Shown: positions 45,944-54,353, counted from the first letter of the stretch. The stretch: DNA of 64,000 nt from Fusibacter ferrireducens (GCF_015352425.1 NZ_JADKNH010000008.1:186001-250000), one strand, 5' to 3'. The notes: a model not told the origin generated them from the sequence alone. Numbers and translations: made by a program.

Positions 45944-45968
45944 TTTAAATTCAATGAAAGAGGTCTTC

Positions 45969-47096
45969 ATGATTAAAACACTTTATGTGAAACTCACGCA
46001 TCATCCTATTTTTGAAGTCATGGGCATTTTCTCAATAAAGCCAGAACAGGTTATCTTAGTTGTACCTTCTGAAATTGATCTGAACTATGATCCCCAAGCT
46101 CTTCTCAATTCCATTCGGAAAAGAAGTCATGCAACGGTGTTGTTACAAACTATTGATTTTTCAAATATGGATATTGTTCATAATTTACTGTCGGGCATTC
46201 GTGATTGTGATGGCTTTCTTTTGAGTAATATGGATGCAATTGAAGATTTAGTGCTCTTCAAGGCACTTTCAGAAAATCGAAATAATATTTACTTCATTGA
46301 ATCTGATGGTGACCTTTGGCACATGCAGGGCTCAAAAATTGAAAACATCCCCACAGAGGCACTTAAGTTAGATGATTTTTTTGAAAGCATCGGCGCACAG
46401 ATTATTCATGATGAAAAGAAGTTTTACGTCCACAAGAGTTACAATACCATCCTAACTTGGATTAGTGATCACTATGAAGTATGGTCTTCCGTTAAATCCA
46501 TCCTGAGATCACCTGCCTTGACAAAGTCAGTTGCTGAATCCGACTCTATATCGGTTCAAAAGGAGCTTACAGCACCTGCTGATAAAAAGGCCTTTCAGCT
46601 CTGGTTGGATTTTCTTTACAGCGAAAATATCATTCAGATCAAAAGGACTTCCGCTAAAATAATCATCCATTTTTCACATCATCATTTTAAAGAATATTTC
46701 ATGAAGTTTGGAATGTGGTTTGAGCATATGATCTACACTTTGATTAAAGAAAATGCTCTTTTGGAAAATCTCAATACAGGTGTGCTCTTCTCTTGGGATA
46801 CAAAACAAAATCTTGTGAAAAACGAATTAGATGTAGTTGGCGTTTCCGAAAATAGACTTGTTATCATTTCATGTAAAGACACAACAAGTATTAGTGAACA
46901 TGCGCTCAATGAAATTGCCCTCTATTCGGATGAACTTGCTGAAGATTCCTCCATTAAAATTCTGGCCACCACAATGCAGCTGGATCAGGTACATCTTATT
47001 GCACGTGCCAAAACATTAGGCATTCATTTGCTTCACTACAGTGGCGATGGCGATGCTTTCGTACATGCACTAAAAGCATTGTTGGCTTCATCATGA
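45969..47096 (+). CDS. Card1/DUF1887-like nuclease with a CARF-like N-terminal domain
   Basis: 375 residues from the ATG at 45969, which has AAAGAGGT upstream. The C-terminal half (about 235-375) has the PD-(D/E)xK pattern of the Card1/DUF1887 family: Trp250-Phe-Glu252 helix, NELDVV with Asp288, and IISCK with Lys303 (Glu replaced by Ser301). The N-terminal 140 residues have a Rossmann-like CARF layout (VILVVPSEI, ATVLLQTIDFSN, GFLLSNMDA, NNIYFIES), but the TGGTK ligand motif of typical members is not visible. Known members are cyclic-oligoadenylate-activated nucleases of type III CRISPR immunity; no CRISPR array or Cas10 is in this window. Confidence 0.75.
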   Translation: MIKTLYVKLTHHPIFEVMGIFSIKPEQVILVVPSEIDLNYDPQALLNSIRKRSHATVLLQTIDFSNMDIVHNLLSGIRDCDGFLLSNMDAIEDLVLFKALSENRNNIYFIESDGDLWHMQGSKIENIPTEALKLDDFFESIGAQIIHDEKKFYVHKSYNTILTWISDHYEVWSSVKSILRSPALTKSVAESDSISVQKELTAPADKKAFQLWLDFLYSENIIQIKRTSAKIIIHFSHHHFKEYFMKFGMWFEHMIYTLIKENALLENLNTGVLFSWDTKQNLVKNELDVVGVSENRLVIISCKDTTSISEHALNEIALYSDELAEDSSIKILATTMQLDQVHLIARAKTLGIHLLHYSGDGDAFVHALKALLASS

Positions 47097-47102
47097 CGAA
47101 CC

Positions 47103-47142
47103 AAAGGCTCTATGACCATCCCAATGGATGTCTAGAGCCTTT
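47103..47142. terminator. Bidirectional terminator between convergent genes
   Basis: AAAGGCTCTA / TAGAGCCTTT (10 bp) around an inner CATCC / GGATG stem, followed by TTTATTT, just before the minus-strand stalk-domain gene. Confidence 0.85.
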
Positions 47143-47144
47143 AT

Positions 47145-47861
47145 TTAATAGATGACGTATGCAGTTGCTTGTCCAGGAACGGTAAAGGTCATAATCGGCG
47201 GCGAAATAACGTGTATATAGTCTCCCAGTGCTATGCTCGTATTTATAAAAGTAGAGTCCGTTTCACCGTGTACAATAACTTGATCTTCAGGGCCATCGGA
47301 TTTTGCCTTTGAAGAAATCGTGATTGTCAACATGCCCTTTTCGTCGACTTGTGTATCTTGAATATAACCTTCATAGATTGCCATCTTTCGATCTGAAAAA
47401 TTTATGGACTTGTCTTCAATATTCAATCCCACCTCTAAAATATCAGTAAAAAATTCAATGGGCACATAAGTCCGATTTTGATTAATCACTGGCGCATGAC
47501 TGAGCGTGTGAGGTGCCATTTTATTTCTAAAGTAACTATTTTTATCAATATAGAGGCTTGTAAACTGAGCGCCCTTTATGAGATCCACCGATTTAGTCTT
47601 TGCATGCCATTTCACATCAAATCCAATTTGATCTAGTACGGGTTTCACAGGTATCATCAAGATTCCATCAATCCATTTAACAGGCTCTTCAAGTGCTATT
47701 TTTTCATCCAAATAGAAAACTTTATAGGTGTCTAATTCATCCTCCAGCGTTGCCGACGTTACACTGTCTACACCTTCGACAACATTCGCATCTGCAAATG
47801 TAAGCATACTTTGAGATACAATAATCAAACCTGTTAATACTAAAATAATTCTTTTTCTCAT
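47145..47861 (-). CDS. Secreted stalk-domain (copper amine oxidase N-like) protein
   Basis: 238 residues. Signal peptide (1-23, cleavage near FADA), then a domain of the Cu_amine_oxidN1 type (about 45-150; GILMIPVKPVLDQIGFDVKW, RTYVPIEFFTDIL), which despite its name is a cell-surface module of clostridial proteins. The C-terminal 90 residues look beta-rich and may be a second domain. The same module type is at the N-terminus of the LRR protein at 1-2094. Function unknown. Confidence 0.75.
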   Translation of the reverse strand: MRKRIILVLTGLIIVSQSMLTFADANVVEGVDSVTSATLEDELDTYKVFYLDEKIALEEPVKWIDGILMIPVKPVLDQIGFDVKWHAKTKSVDLIKGAQFTSLYIDKNSYFRNKMAPHTLSHAPVINQNRTYVPIEFFTDILEVGLNIEDKSINFSDRKMAIYEGYIQDTQVDEKGMLTITISSKAKSDGPEDQVIVHGETDSTFINTSIALGDYIHVISPPIMTFTVPGQATAYVIY

Positions 47862-47946
47862 TTATCCTCCTCATCTATCTTGCTTTTCGATGTACTTTAT
47901 GGCGTATGCGATTTTTATATTCTACCCTAAAGTGCCCCTTTTAAAA

Positions 47947-48543
47947 TTAAAGCTTTTTAACATGCTCATGAATGTGTTTAAAAACTTCTTGATAATAGGG
48001 TGCCTTTCTAGGTACCAATTCTGACCGGATCAATTTTCCTTCGCCATTGTCCCCATAAAGACATTCCAGTGCCACTTCATCCACCTTATTGTAGATAAGC
48101 GCTTTAAAGGCCTCATAGTCACAAGCAACGATACTGTGAATTTCTTCAGGCGTAGAAGGTAACGGCTTAAAACCGTCTGTTATCAAAAGATGTACTCTTG
48201 CGATTTCTCGATCAAGCATACCTGGTTTAATAAAAACATCTTGAAAATCCAGTAAATAAATGAGTTTGTCATATGAAATTTCTAAACCTAGCTCTTCGGA
48301 CAACTCTCTTGTGCTGTCATGATTTTCATCACTGCTATAATGTCCCGTGCATGAAGCATCATAACTCTTAGGAAATAGATCTTTTGTTGTAGCTCTTCGT
48401 TGCAAAATGATTTTTTGATGACTCTGATCATAAACCCAACAGTGGAACACATAATGCCATTTGCCATTTTCATGAACAATACGACGTTCTTCACTACCAC
48501 ACCATTTAAGATCTTCATTGTAGACGTTTAAGTATTCTGTCAT
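47947..48543 (-). CDS. Nudix hydrolase with a shortened Nudix box
   Basis: 198 residues, close to the YfcD/isopentenyl-diphosphate isomerase-like Nudix group (WHYVFHCWVYD, ILQRRATTKDLFPKSYD). The Nudix motif reads G-x5-E-x5-RELSEELG, two residues shorter than the standard G-x5-E-x7-REUxEExGU spacing, though RE-x2-EE-x-G is intact. Such enzymes hydrolyse nucleoside diphosphate derivatives. It lies 21 bases after the MazG-like gene, which points to a nucleotide-sanitising unit. The upstream site is weak (GGGG). Confidence 0.82.
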   Translation of the reverse strand: MTEYLNVYNEDLKWCGSEERRIVHENGKWHYVFHCWVYDQSHQKIILQRRATTKDLFPKSYDASCTGHYSSDENHDSTRELSEELGLEISYDKLIYLLDFQDVFIKPGMLDREIARVHLLITDGFKPLPSTPEEIHSIVACDYEAFKALIYNKVDEVALECLYGDNGEGKLIRSELVPRKAPYYQEVFKHIHEHVKKL

Positions 48544-48564
48544 TTTATGGTTACCCCTTTTATA

Positions 48565-48897
48565 TCATTCATCTTCTTTTGGTCTTGTAACCTTTACAAG
48601 ATTAACGCGTTCCTCAAACGAACCTCTTAAATCCGCTTTCGTACGCTGAATTCGCTTCATCTCTTCTTCGGAAACATTATGTGTTAAATGTAAACACCTA
48701 ATAACTTCCAAAATATCGGCAAGTTCTTCAATGCTCTCTGAGTCTAAATATTCTTGCACTTCTTCCATGAGTTTATTTTTTAGCGCCTCAAGGTATGCCT
48801 TTTCGCTAAGTTTACTGACTTCATAAAGTGCACCACTTTCCGCAATTATTTGAGGTATTTTATCACGCACTAACTTATTATAATAAATTGTATTCAT
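48565..48897 (-). CDS. MazG-like nucleotide pyrophosphohydrolase (PRA-PH-related)
   Basis: 110 residues. YYNKLVRDKIPQII at the N-terminus is the signature of a widespread small family annotated as phosphoribosyl-ATP pyrophosphohydrolase-like; EEVQEYLDSESIEELADILEV gives the ExxE-x12-ExxD metal pattern of MazG-type folds. Likely a house-cleaning dNTP pyrophosphatase. AAGGAG is about nine bases before the ATG. It starts a two-gene unit with the Nudix protein. Confidence 0.88.
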   Translation of the reverse strand: MNTIYYNKLVRDKIPQIIAESGALYEVSKLSEKAYLEALKNKLMEEVQEYLDSESIEELADILEVIRCLHLTHNVSEEEMKRIQRTKADLRGSFEERVNLVKVTRPKEDE

Positions 48898-49026
48898 CGT
48901 TTTTCACTCCTTATATGTATTCTATTCTACTTTAATTAATAAACTCCTATTATTTTAACCCAATTTTTCAAAACTTGCCATAATAGAATTATAACTAAAC
49001 ACCAATTCACTCTACCCATACATTAT

Positions 49027-49055
49027 AAAAAAAATCCCCTTCAATTAAGAAGGGG
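49027..49055 (-). terminator. Terminator of the peroxiredoxin gene
   Basis: CCCCTTC / GAAGGGG with a 6-base loop, then eight T on the minus strand, 45 bases past the stop. Confidence 0.9.
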
Positions 49056-49099
49056 GGAATACTCTATCTTCAAGGATCTTAAATAAATTTCACTATTAT

Positions 49100-49621
49100 C
49101 TATAAAAGTGCATCTCCATCTTCCCAATCCACTGGACATAATCCACCAGTTTGTAATGCCTTTAGCACTCTCAAAGTCTCATCAACACTTCTGCCAACAT
49201 TGAGATCGTGTACGACACTATATCTTACTTTCCCTTCTGGGTCTATAATGAAGAGTCCACGAAGCGCAATACCCGCTTCTTCAATGAGAACACCATAATC
49301 CAATGATAGTTTTTTAGTTAAATCTGAACCCAATGGGAAATTGAGTTTGCCAAGATCACTATTAATCCATGCTTTATGTGAATGTTCACTATCAATGCTG
49401 ACGCCTAATACATCTGCATCTAAAGCTTTGAAATCATCATATCTTTTAGAGTAAGCTGTGATTTCGGTCGGACATACAAATGTGAAATCAAGTGGATAAA
49501 AAAATAGCACAAGCCATTTACCCTTGTAATTACTCAATGACGCTTCTCCAAATCCACTGCCATCGCCTAAAGCAGTTGTTACACTAAACTCTGGTGCATT
49601 TTGACCTACGATTCTTTCCAT
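49100..49621 (-). CDS. Typical 2-Cys peroxiredoxin
   Basis: 173 residues. Peroxidatic Cys50 in FYPLDFTFVCPTEI and resolving Cys162 in GGLCPVDW near the end, so a typical 2-Cys AhpC/Prx1-type enzyme that reduces H2O2 and organic peroxides in the cytoplasm. GAGGAGG precedes the ATG. It stands alone; no AhpF or thioredoxin reductase gene is next to it. Confidence 0.95.
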   Translation of the reverse strand: MERIVGQNAPEFSVTTALGDGSGFGEASLSNYKGKWLVLFFYPLDFTFVCPTEITAYSKRYDDFKALDADVLGVSIDSEHSHKAWINSDLGKLNFPLGSDLTKKLSLDYGVLIEEAGIALRGLFIIDPEGKVRYSVVHDLNVGRSVDETLRVLKALQTGGLCPVDWEDGDALL

Positions 49622-49786
49622 GATTCAATTCCTCCTCATAATCTTATAGTTAAGGTGTAAACCCTTTTTCTATAAAGATTATATCACACTTTGTAATAAT
49701 TACAATATGATTTTAATTATCAATTGCAAAAGTATTGCAAATGACCTTATAAGTATACAAGAGTAAATTGACCCGTTCGCTGGTGA

Positions 49787-49904
49787 ACATGCCTCAGCAC
49801 AGCTTTTGGCTCAAATCTTGTTGCATATAACAACATTTAAGTCATCTCTCAATGACTCAAAACGATTTTCGCTGACGCCGCTTTTGGCTCAAATCTTGTT
49901 GTTT
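49787..49904 (+). repeat. Diverged copy of the 105-bp repeat
   Basis: About one unit of the repeat seen as a tandem array at 53571-53885, here in the opposite orientation and with many differences. GCTTTTGGCTCAAATCTTGTTG is present twice in part, with CCTCAGCACAGC and GACTCAAAACGATTTTCGC between. No gene is in the 446-base gap around it. Confidence 0.7.
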
Positions 49905-49911
49905 TAATAAA

Positions 49912-49936
49912 AAAAGCTGCTTTATCAGCAGCTTTT
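49912..49936 (-). terminator. Terminator of the SorC-type regulator gene
   Basis: AAAAGCTGCT / AGCAGCTTTT, a perfect 10-bp stem with a 5-base loop, followed by more T on the minus strand. Confidence 0.85.
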
Positions 49937-50067
49937 AGACTCAAGCAGTTGGCAAACCAATTCAGAGGTTCTTTGCGAATAACATGCCTCTATAGGGTTG
50001 AACAAACTAAGCCGTGAATATGCCATCGTTAACGAATACGCCGACTTATGGTCCCTATGTACTTGAT

Positions 50068-51033
50068 CTACTCTTCTTCTAAATTGTTAATAATTGCCAT
50101 AGCCGCATTCAGATCCAATATCAAAACATCAAGATAATTGCCTTTCAACGCCGCCTTTATTGCTTCGACTTTCATTGTACCACCAGCAATCCCAATCGTT
50201 AACTTGGCATTTCGAAATTGTTCCAAAGTTATTCCTATAATCCGACTATTACTTTCAAATTTACTGCCATCACCATTCTTATCAATCAGCATATTGCTAA
50301 CATCAGCTACAGCGCCTTCATTTACTAGTTTTTGAAGCTGTTCTTCTGTATAATAGCCACTTGAAATCATTGTGGATGTATTTAATTTTGGACAGCCAAT
50401 ACCAGACACAGCAATATCAAGGCAATCGTACAACTTCATTAATTCATTTATGCTTCTTTCTTCCATAAACAATTTTTTTCGATCTAAATCATCAACCATG
50501 GAAGGTGCAAGTAGTACTTTTGAATTTGCCCGAAACTTCTCTGCAAAATCTATTGCAATTTGGTTCGGATGAAGGTCAAACATGGCTTCGCCAATACCCC
50601 CACTTAAAGGAATAAACGTCAAACTGTTCTTTTTAGTGTTTGTAATATACCTAGGTATTAGTTTAACCGTTGTTCCCCAAGTAACACCAATAATTTGGTC
50701 ACTCTTAACAATTCTCTCTAAATAAGCCGCTCCAGCTTTAGCCAGTTCATCTTTAATGACCTCGATGTTATCCGTGTTCACCTCAACAATAATAGCTTCC
50801 TTTAACCCAAATTTTTTTTCAAGAATATGCTCAATCTCTATGAATTTATATTCATAAGGATTAACTACTGTGATTTTTACAATACCATTCTGGATAGCAC
50901 TATTCAAAATTCTTGATACAGTAGATTTTGAAATACCGAGTTTCTCAGAGATATCAGCTTGATTGAATCCCTCATCATAATACATCTGTGCACATCTCAC
51001 CATTAATCTTTTGTCGTTAATTGCTTTTTCCAT
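50068..51033 (-). CDS. SorC-family sugar-responsive regulator
   Basis: 321 residues from the second in-frame ATG at 51033, which has GGAGA seven bases upstream; the first ATG is too close to it. N-terminal helix-turn-helix (FNQADISEKLGISKSTVSRI) and the C-terminal SorC/DeoR-like sugar-binding domain (IIGVTWGTTVKLIPRYI, PLSGGIGE, DIAVSGIGCP, LTIGIAGGTMKVEAIKAAL). It is likely to control the glucitol PTS operon whose genes begin at 58184, despite intervening unrelated genes. A 14-bp direct repeat lies before it. Confidence 0.88.
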   Translation of the reverse strand: MEKAINDKRLMVRCAQMYYDEGFNQADISEKLGISKSTVSRILNSAIQNGIVKITVVNPYEYKFIEIEHILEKKFGLKEAIIVEVNTDNIEVIKDELAKAGAAYLERIVKSDQIIGVTWGTTVKLIPRYITNTKKNSLTFIPLSGGIGEAMFDLHPNQIAIDFAEKFRANSKVLLAPSMVDDLDRKKLFMEERSINELMKLYDCLDIAVSGIGCPKLNTSTMISSGYYTEEQLQKLVNEGAVADVSNMLIDKNGDGSKFESNSRIIGITLEQFRNAKLTIGIAGGTMKVEAIKAALKGNYLDVLILDLNAAMAIINNLEEE

Positions 51034-51172
51034 TTCCATTCTCCATACAAATATACTCTATACATAGAATATATTTCTTCATCTTATATTATTATTTATT
51101 TTATTGCCCATAATTGTGAAAAATTTATTTTATCCGGTCACTTTCTATGTACTCTAAAAGCATTCTATAATG

Positions 51173-51204
51173 TATCCAACTTCATAAATATATCCAACTT
51201 CATA
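51173..51204. repeat. 14-bp direct repeat upstream of the SorC-type gene
   Basis: TATCCAACTTCATA occurs at 51173-51186 and 51191-51204. A possible operator for autoregulation, or another short slippage repeat. Confidence 0.6.
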
Positions 51205-51306
51205 TGCACGTTATATTATAACATGAAAATATATTCATCGTCAGCAAAAAAAATAATTTTTTATTCAAAGTGTGCCTCCTAAAATGACATTCATACCAGC
51301 TAAAAA

Positions 51307-51341
51307 TAGCTTATTCGGTTAATTTGGGCCCAAATAAGCTA
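51307..51341 (-). terminator. Terminator after ispD
   Basis: TAGCTTATT / AATAAGCTA (9 bp) with inner GG / CC pairs and T-rich sequence on the minus strand, about 100 bases past the ispD stop. A second AT-rich hairpin lies at 51352-51385. Confidence 0.65.
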
Positions 51342-51443
51342 TCAAAAAAAAGAGAATTCGTTTTTTTTTTAACGATTTCTCTTTGCAAAATATGACCTTC
51401 TTTGGATCATTCTTTTTCATTTGTTTTTTAATTTACTATGGAT

Positions 51444-52157
51444 TCACTTTTTATATCTGGTTCTGCCTTCTATTATCCTTTTCATCGTCAGTATATCATC
51501 TGGTATCGTAATTTTAATATTCTCATAACTCCCATCAACAATAAGAACTTTTTCATCCGTAAAAAGCTCAACCATCATGGCATCATCTGTTACATGCGCA
51601 CATTCATCAATACCGATTTGATAAGCTTTTACAATTAAATCTCGGTGAAAAGCCTGGGGAGTCATGACCGAATACAATTTTTCTCTAGGAGGTGTATATT
51701 CAATTTCCTTGAACTCATTGATCAATTTATAAGTATTTTTAACAGGGACACCAACGACACAGGCTTTTCTTTCCCGCAGAGTATCCACAACGATGCTGAT
51801 TTCTTCTTTATTAACTAATGGCCTAGCACCATCATGAATAAGGACATAATCTGTGTTTTCATCGAGCACCTTCAATCCGTTGTAAACAGAATTATAACGC
51901 TCCTTACCACCATACGCTATTTTAAAATTATTTTTTTTAAAGTACTTATTTAATACTTCATTTTTAACAATTTCTTCTTCATTTTGATTAATAACCAGAA
52001 TAATGTCATCAATATATGCATGCTCTAGAAAGCACTGAATTGTATAAGCCAAAATTGGTTTGTCTTCAATCTTAAAGAACTGTTTATTAGATTTAGCCAT
52101 CATTCTCTTGCCCTGACCTGCAGCTAATATAATAACAGATACATGTTTTTTTATCAT
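51444..52157 (-). CDS. ispD: 2-C-methyl-D-erythritol 4-phosphate cytidylyltransferase
   Basis: 237 residues. It activates MEP with CTP in the non-mevalonate isoprenoid pathway. The nucleotide motif AAGQGKRM, the AGGKERYNSV and VLIHDGARPLV segments, and the C-terminal HVTDDAMMVE...YENIKIT match IspD. The related ribitol-5-phosphate enzyme TarI is the main alternative, but it usually sits with tarJ. No other MEP-pathway gene is nearby. Confidence 0.85.
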   Translation of the reverse strand: MIKKHVSVIILAAGQGKRMMAKSNKQFFKIEDKPILAYTIQCFLEHAYIDDIILVINQNEEEIVKNEVLNKYFKKNNFKIAYGGKERYNSVYNGLKVLDENTDYVLIHDGARPLVNKEEISIVVDTLRERKACVVGVPVKNTYKLINEFKEIEYTPPREKLYSVMTPQAFHRDLIVKAYQIGIDECAHVTDDAMMVELFTDEKVLIVDGSYENIKITIPDDILTMKRIIEGRTRYKK

Positions 52158-52200
52158 TTATATACGCTCTCTTTAAAAGTGATTTATTATTTCGATTAGT

Positions 52201-52319
52201 GGTTAGGGGGCAAAAGTCAGTTTCGCCTCCCCCCTATACCATATGCTGTATCGCGTACTCTCTGTAACCGACATCATATGGTATGAAGGGGGCTCAACTT
52301 TTGCATTTTGACACCCTAG
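52201..52319. mobile_element. MITE-like palindromic element with target duplication
   Basis: About 119 bases flanked by CGATTAGT on both sides (52193-52200 and 52320-52327), a likely 7-8-bp target duplication. The ends are inverted copies: GGTTAGGGGGCAAAAGT at the left against CTAGGGTG...GCAAAAGT read from the right. Inside, CCCCC-TATACCATATG pairs with CATATGGTAT-GAAGGGGG. It codes for nothing and touches the stop codon of the next gene. Confidence 0.75.
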
Positions 52320-52322
52320 CGA

Positions 52323-52646
52323 TTAGTCTTTCTCGATTTTTTTTATATCTTCAACTTCATTATAGACTCTTTTGGGTTTTGTAATCATCCTAGCCGGAAG
52401 ATTTTTGATGAAATCATATAGATTTTTTCTCATTTCTTCGGTCATGCGATGCGGTTTGCTAATAATCCTCGTTAACCAATCATGTTTATATTGACTTAAT
52501 AGCTCACTATGATTCAAACCCGTAGTTTTTCCACATTCTATACATGTTAAACTTTCAATTTCAGAATCAAAATAAATCACTTCATGATCCGTATCTTCAT
52601 TACATTGTGTGCAAAAAAGTATAACATCAACTTTTGATATTTTCAC
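52323..52646 (-). CDS. Small zinc-ribbon protein of unknown function
   Basis: 107 residues from a GTG start with AAGGAG seven bases upstream. CTQC and CIEC form a zinc ribbon at residues 12-40; the rest is basic and helical (KPHRMTEEMRKNLYDFIKNL). Similar small proteins occur in Clostridia without a known role. The MITE-like element lies at its 3' end, so the last residues could have been altered by the insertion. Confidence 0.65.
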   Translation of the reverse strand: MKISKVDVILFCTQCNEDTDHEVIYFDSEIESLTCIECGKTTGLNHSELLSQYKHDWLTRIISKPHRMTEEMRKNLYDFIKNLPARMITKPKRVYNEVEDIKKIEKD

Positions 52647-52962
52647 TATTAACTCCTTTCTATCATGGTCGATTTCATATAATTATGCTTACCATAGTAC
52701 TACTAAAAATAGCTTTGATAAGACTAAACATTCATAATAAAAATATGTCAAATGAATGTTATTTTATCATGTTAGGAACCAAAACACAATCTTAAAAATA
52801 TATTTCCATAATGAGATCATTGGCAACGAAGCAAAGCTCATGAAGCGGCTAGACCGACAAAAAGGAAATGGAAGAATGGGAACAAGAATTTTATATCTTT
52901 TTTTCATTGTAAACATATGGGTTTTACTACTGTGTAGATTGATACGAGAGTGAAATTCTTCT

Positions 52963-53388
52963 CTATTTACATTTTATTTTTAGATTTAATACCTTCTCAA
53001 AGTCAGGCAATAATTCCTTATCTTTAATTTCAAACATACACTCATTCAGTCTTTTCACATTATCTTCTGTGGGAATTTGCTCTTTTATACGTGCTGCAAT
53101 ATCTAATGCACCTACTTTATGAATATGCTTTGCTGAAAAATAAAAGCCTGCCTTTATAAGGTCTGTCCAGATAGAAACCCAAACTATAGTTCTTTTTTTA
53201 TGCTCAACTTTGCATAGCCATGACTTTCCATCGTTGTAGTATCGCCATGTATATGTAAGACCATAAGTATCAAATAATTCAATTAAAGAAAGATAGTGTT
53301 TATACATTTCACCGAGCTCGCATTTCAAAATATCTTCGTCAGGATATACATCAGGGTCATTTAGTAAAATCTTGCCTTCAGCTTTCAT
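52963..53388 (-). CDS. DUF3788-like protein
   Basis: 141 residues. The pattern YTWRYYNDGKSWLCKVEHKKRT with VWVSIW and YFSAKH fits the DUF3788 family, small soluble proteins of unknown function common in Firmicutes. AGAGGTG precedes the ATG. No partner gene is obvious; it lies between the zinc-ribbon gene and the repeat array. Confidence 0.75.
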   Translation of the reverse strand: MKAEGKILLNDPDVYPDEDILKCELGEMYKHYLSLIELFDTYGLTYTWRYYNDGKSWLCKVEHKKRTIVWVSIWTDLIKAGFYFSAKHIHKVGALDIAARIKEQIPTEDNVKRLNECMFEIKDKELLPDFEKVLNLKIKCK

Positions 53389-53570
53389 GCCACACCTCTC
53401 AAATCATTTTTTCTATTTTCATAACAATACTTACAATAGTCTTTCCATTTACCGCCGTCACTTTCTGTAGCGTACATTTCAATAGATATGATCATAAATA
53501 ATCTACCTACTTTCATTCTAAGACCTTAAATATATTATAGCACACAAAGTTGATACCACGTGTCAACTTT

Positions 53571-53885
53571 AACAAGATTTGAGCCGAAAGCTGTGCTGAG
53601 GGATGTTCAACCTCAAACAGCATCAGTGAAAATCGGTTTGAGGCATCAAGTGATGACTCAAATGTTGCTATATGCAACAAGATTTGAGCCATAAGCTGTG
53701 CTGAGGGGTGTTCAACCTCAAACAGCGTCAGTGAAAATTGGTTTGAGGCATCAAGTGATGACTCAAATGTTGCTATATGCAACAAGATTTGAGCCATAAG
53801 CTGTGCTGAGGGGTGTTCAACCTCAAACAGCGTCAGTGAAAATTGGTTTGAGGCATCAAGTGATGACTCAAATGTTGCTATATGC
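53571..53885. repeat. Three tandem copies of a 105-bp repeat
   Basis: Units start at 53571, 53676 and 53781, each exactly 105 bases, beginning AACAAGATTTGAGCC. Copies 2 and 3 are almost identical; copy 1 has a few changes. Each has two inverted repeats (CCTCAAAC / GTTTGAGG, and CTCAAAT...ATTTGAG across the unit border). The length is a multiple of three, so one minus-strand frame stays open across all copies and would encode a 35-residue repeat, but it has no start site. A diverged copy is at 49787-49904. Confidence 0.85.
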
Positions 53886-53915
53886 AAAACACCCTAGACA
53901 GCGTTGTCTAGGGTG
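53886..53915 (-). terminator. Terminator of the glucitol PTS operon
   Basis: CACCCTAGACA / TGTCTAGGGTG (11 bp, 4-base loop), then TTTT on the minus strand, at the edge of the repeat array. It is the first strong hairpin after the HPr gene. Confidence 0.75.
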
Positions 53916-54046
53916 AGTAACCCAAAACAGCCTTGTTTCAGGTGAGCTTATCGCCGTCTTTTTTGTTTAAAATATAATACGAGTTCATCTCTATTTTACT
54001 TCACTGTTTAATCCACAATTCACCATAGAAGCGTTGACTCAATGAA

Positions 54047-54307
54047 TTATCCTTTAAGGTTATTCAAAAATTCAAGAATTTCTTTGCCGACTTTTTCAGC
54101 TTCATCGCCATCAACAACAAGCTTCGCTTTAGTTCCTGCGGTATAAGCACCAGATAGAATACTTATTACACTTTTAGGATTGGTAACCGTTTCGCCCTTT
54201 ATCAATTCAATTTTATTTGAATAATTTTTACAGAACTTAGCAAATTCTGTAGCAGGTCTTGCGTGAAGTCCTGTTTGATTATTTATTGTTACCATTGCTT
54301 CAAACAT
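54047..54307 (-). CDS. HPr-family phosphocarrier protein
   Basis: 86 residues. His15 in GLHARPA receives phosphate from enzyme I; Ser46 (NPKSVISIL) is the HPr-kinase site of Firmicutes, so it could serve both transport and catabolite control. Its place as the last gene of a glucitol PTS operon suggests a dedicated or second HPr rather than the general ptsH, which is usually next to ptsI. A GGGGGGG tract precedes the ATG. Confidence 0.9.
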   Translation of the reverse strand: MFEAMVTINNQTGLHARPATEFAKFCKNYSNKIELIKGETVTNPKSVISILSGAYTAGTKAKLVVDGDEAEKVGKEILEFLNNLKG

Positions 54308-54353
54308 TACGTCCCCCCCATTTTTAGTATCTTATCGCAGTTATCAAAACAAC

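Noticed and set aside
51352-51385. Hairpin GAGAATTCGTT / AACGATTTCTC with a T-rich loop
   Set aside because: One mismatch and AT-rich; probably part of the ispD terminator zone rather than a separate element.
52756-52953. Plus-strand frame of 65 codons with a hydrophobic end
   Set aside because: No convincing ribosome site or promoter; AT-rich gap and opposite to its neighbours.
53513-53887. Open frame of 124 codons over the 105-bp repeats
   Set aside because: No ribosome site or normal start; the frame is open only because the unit length is a multiple of three. Treated as a repeat.
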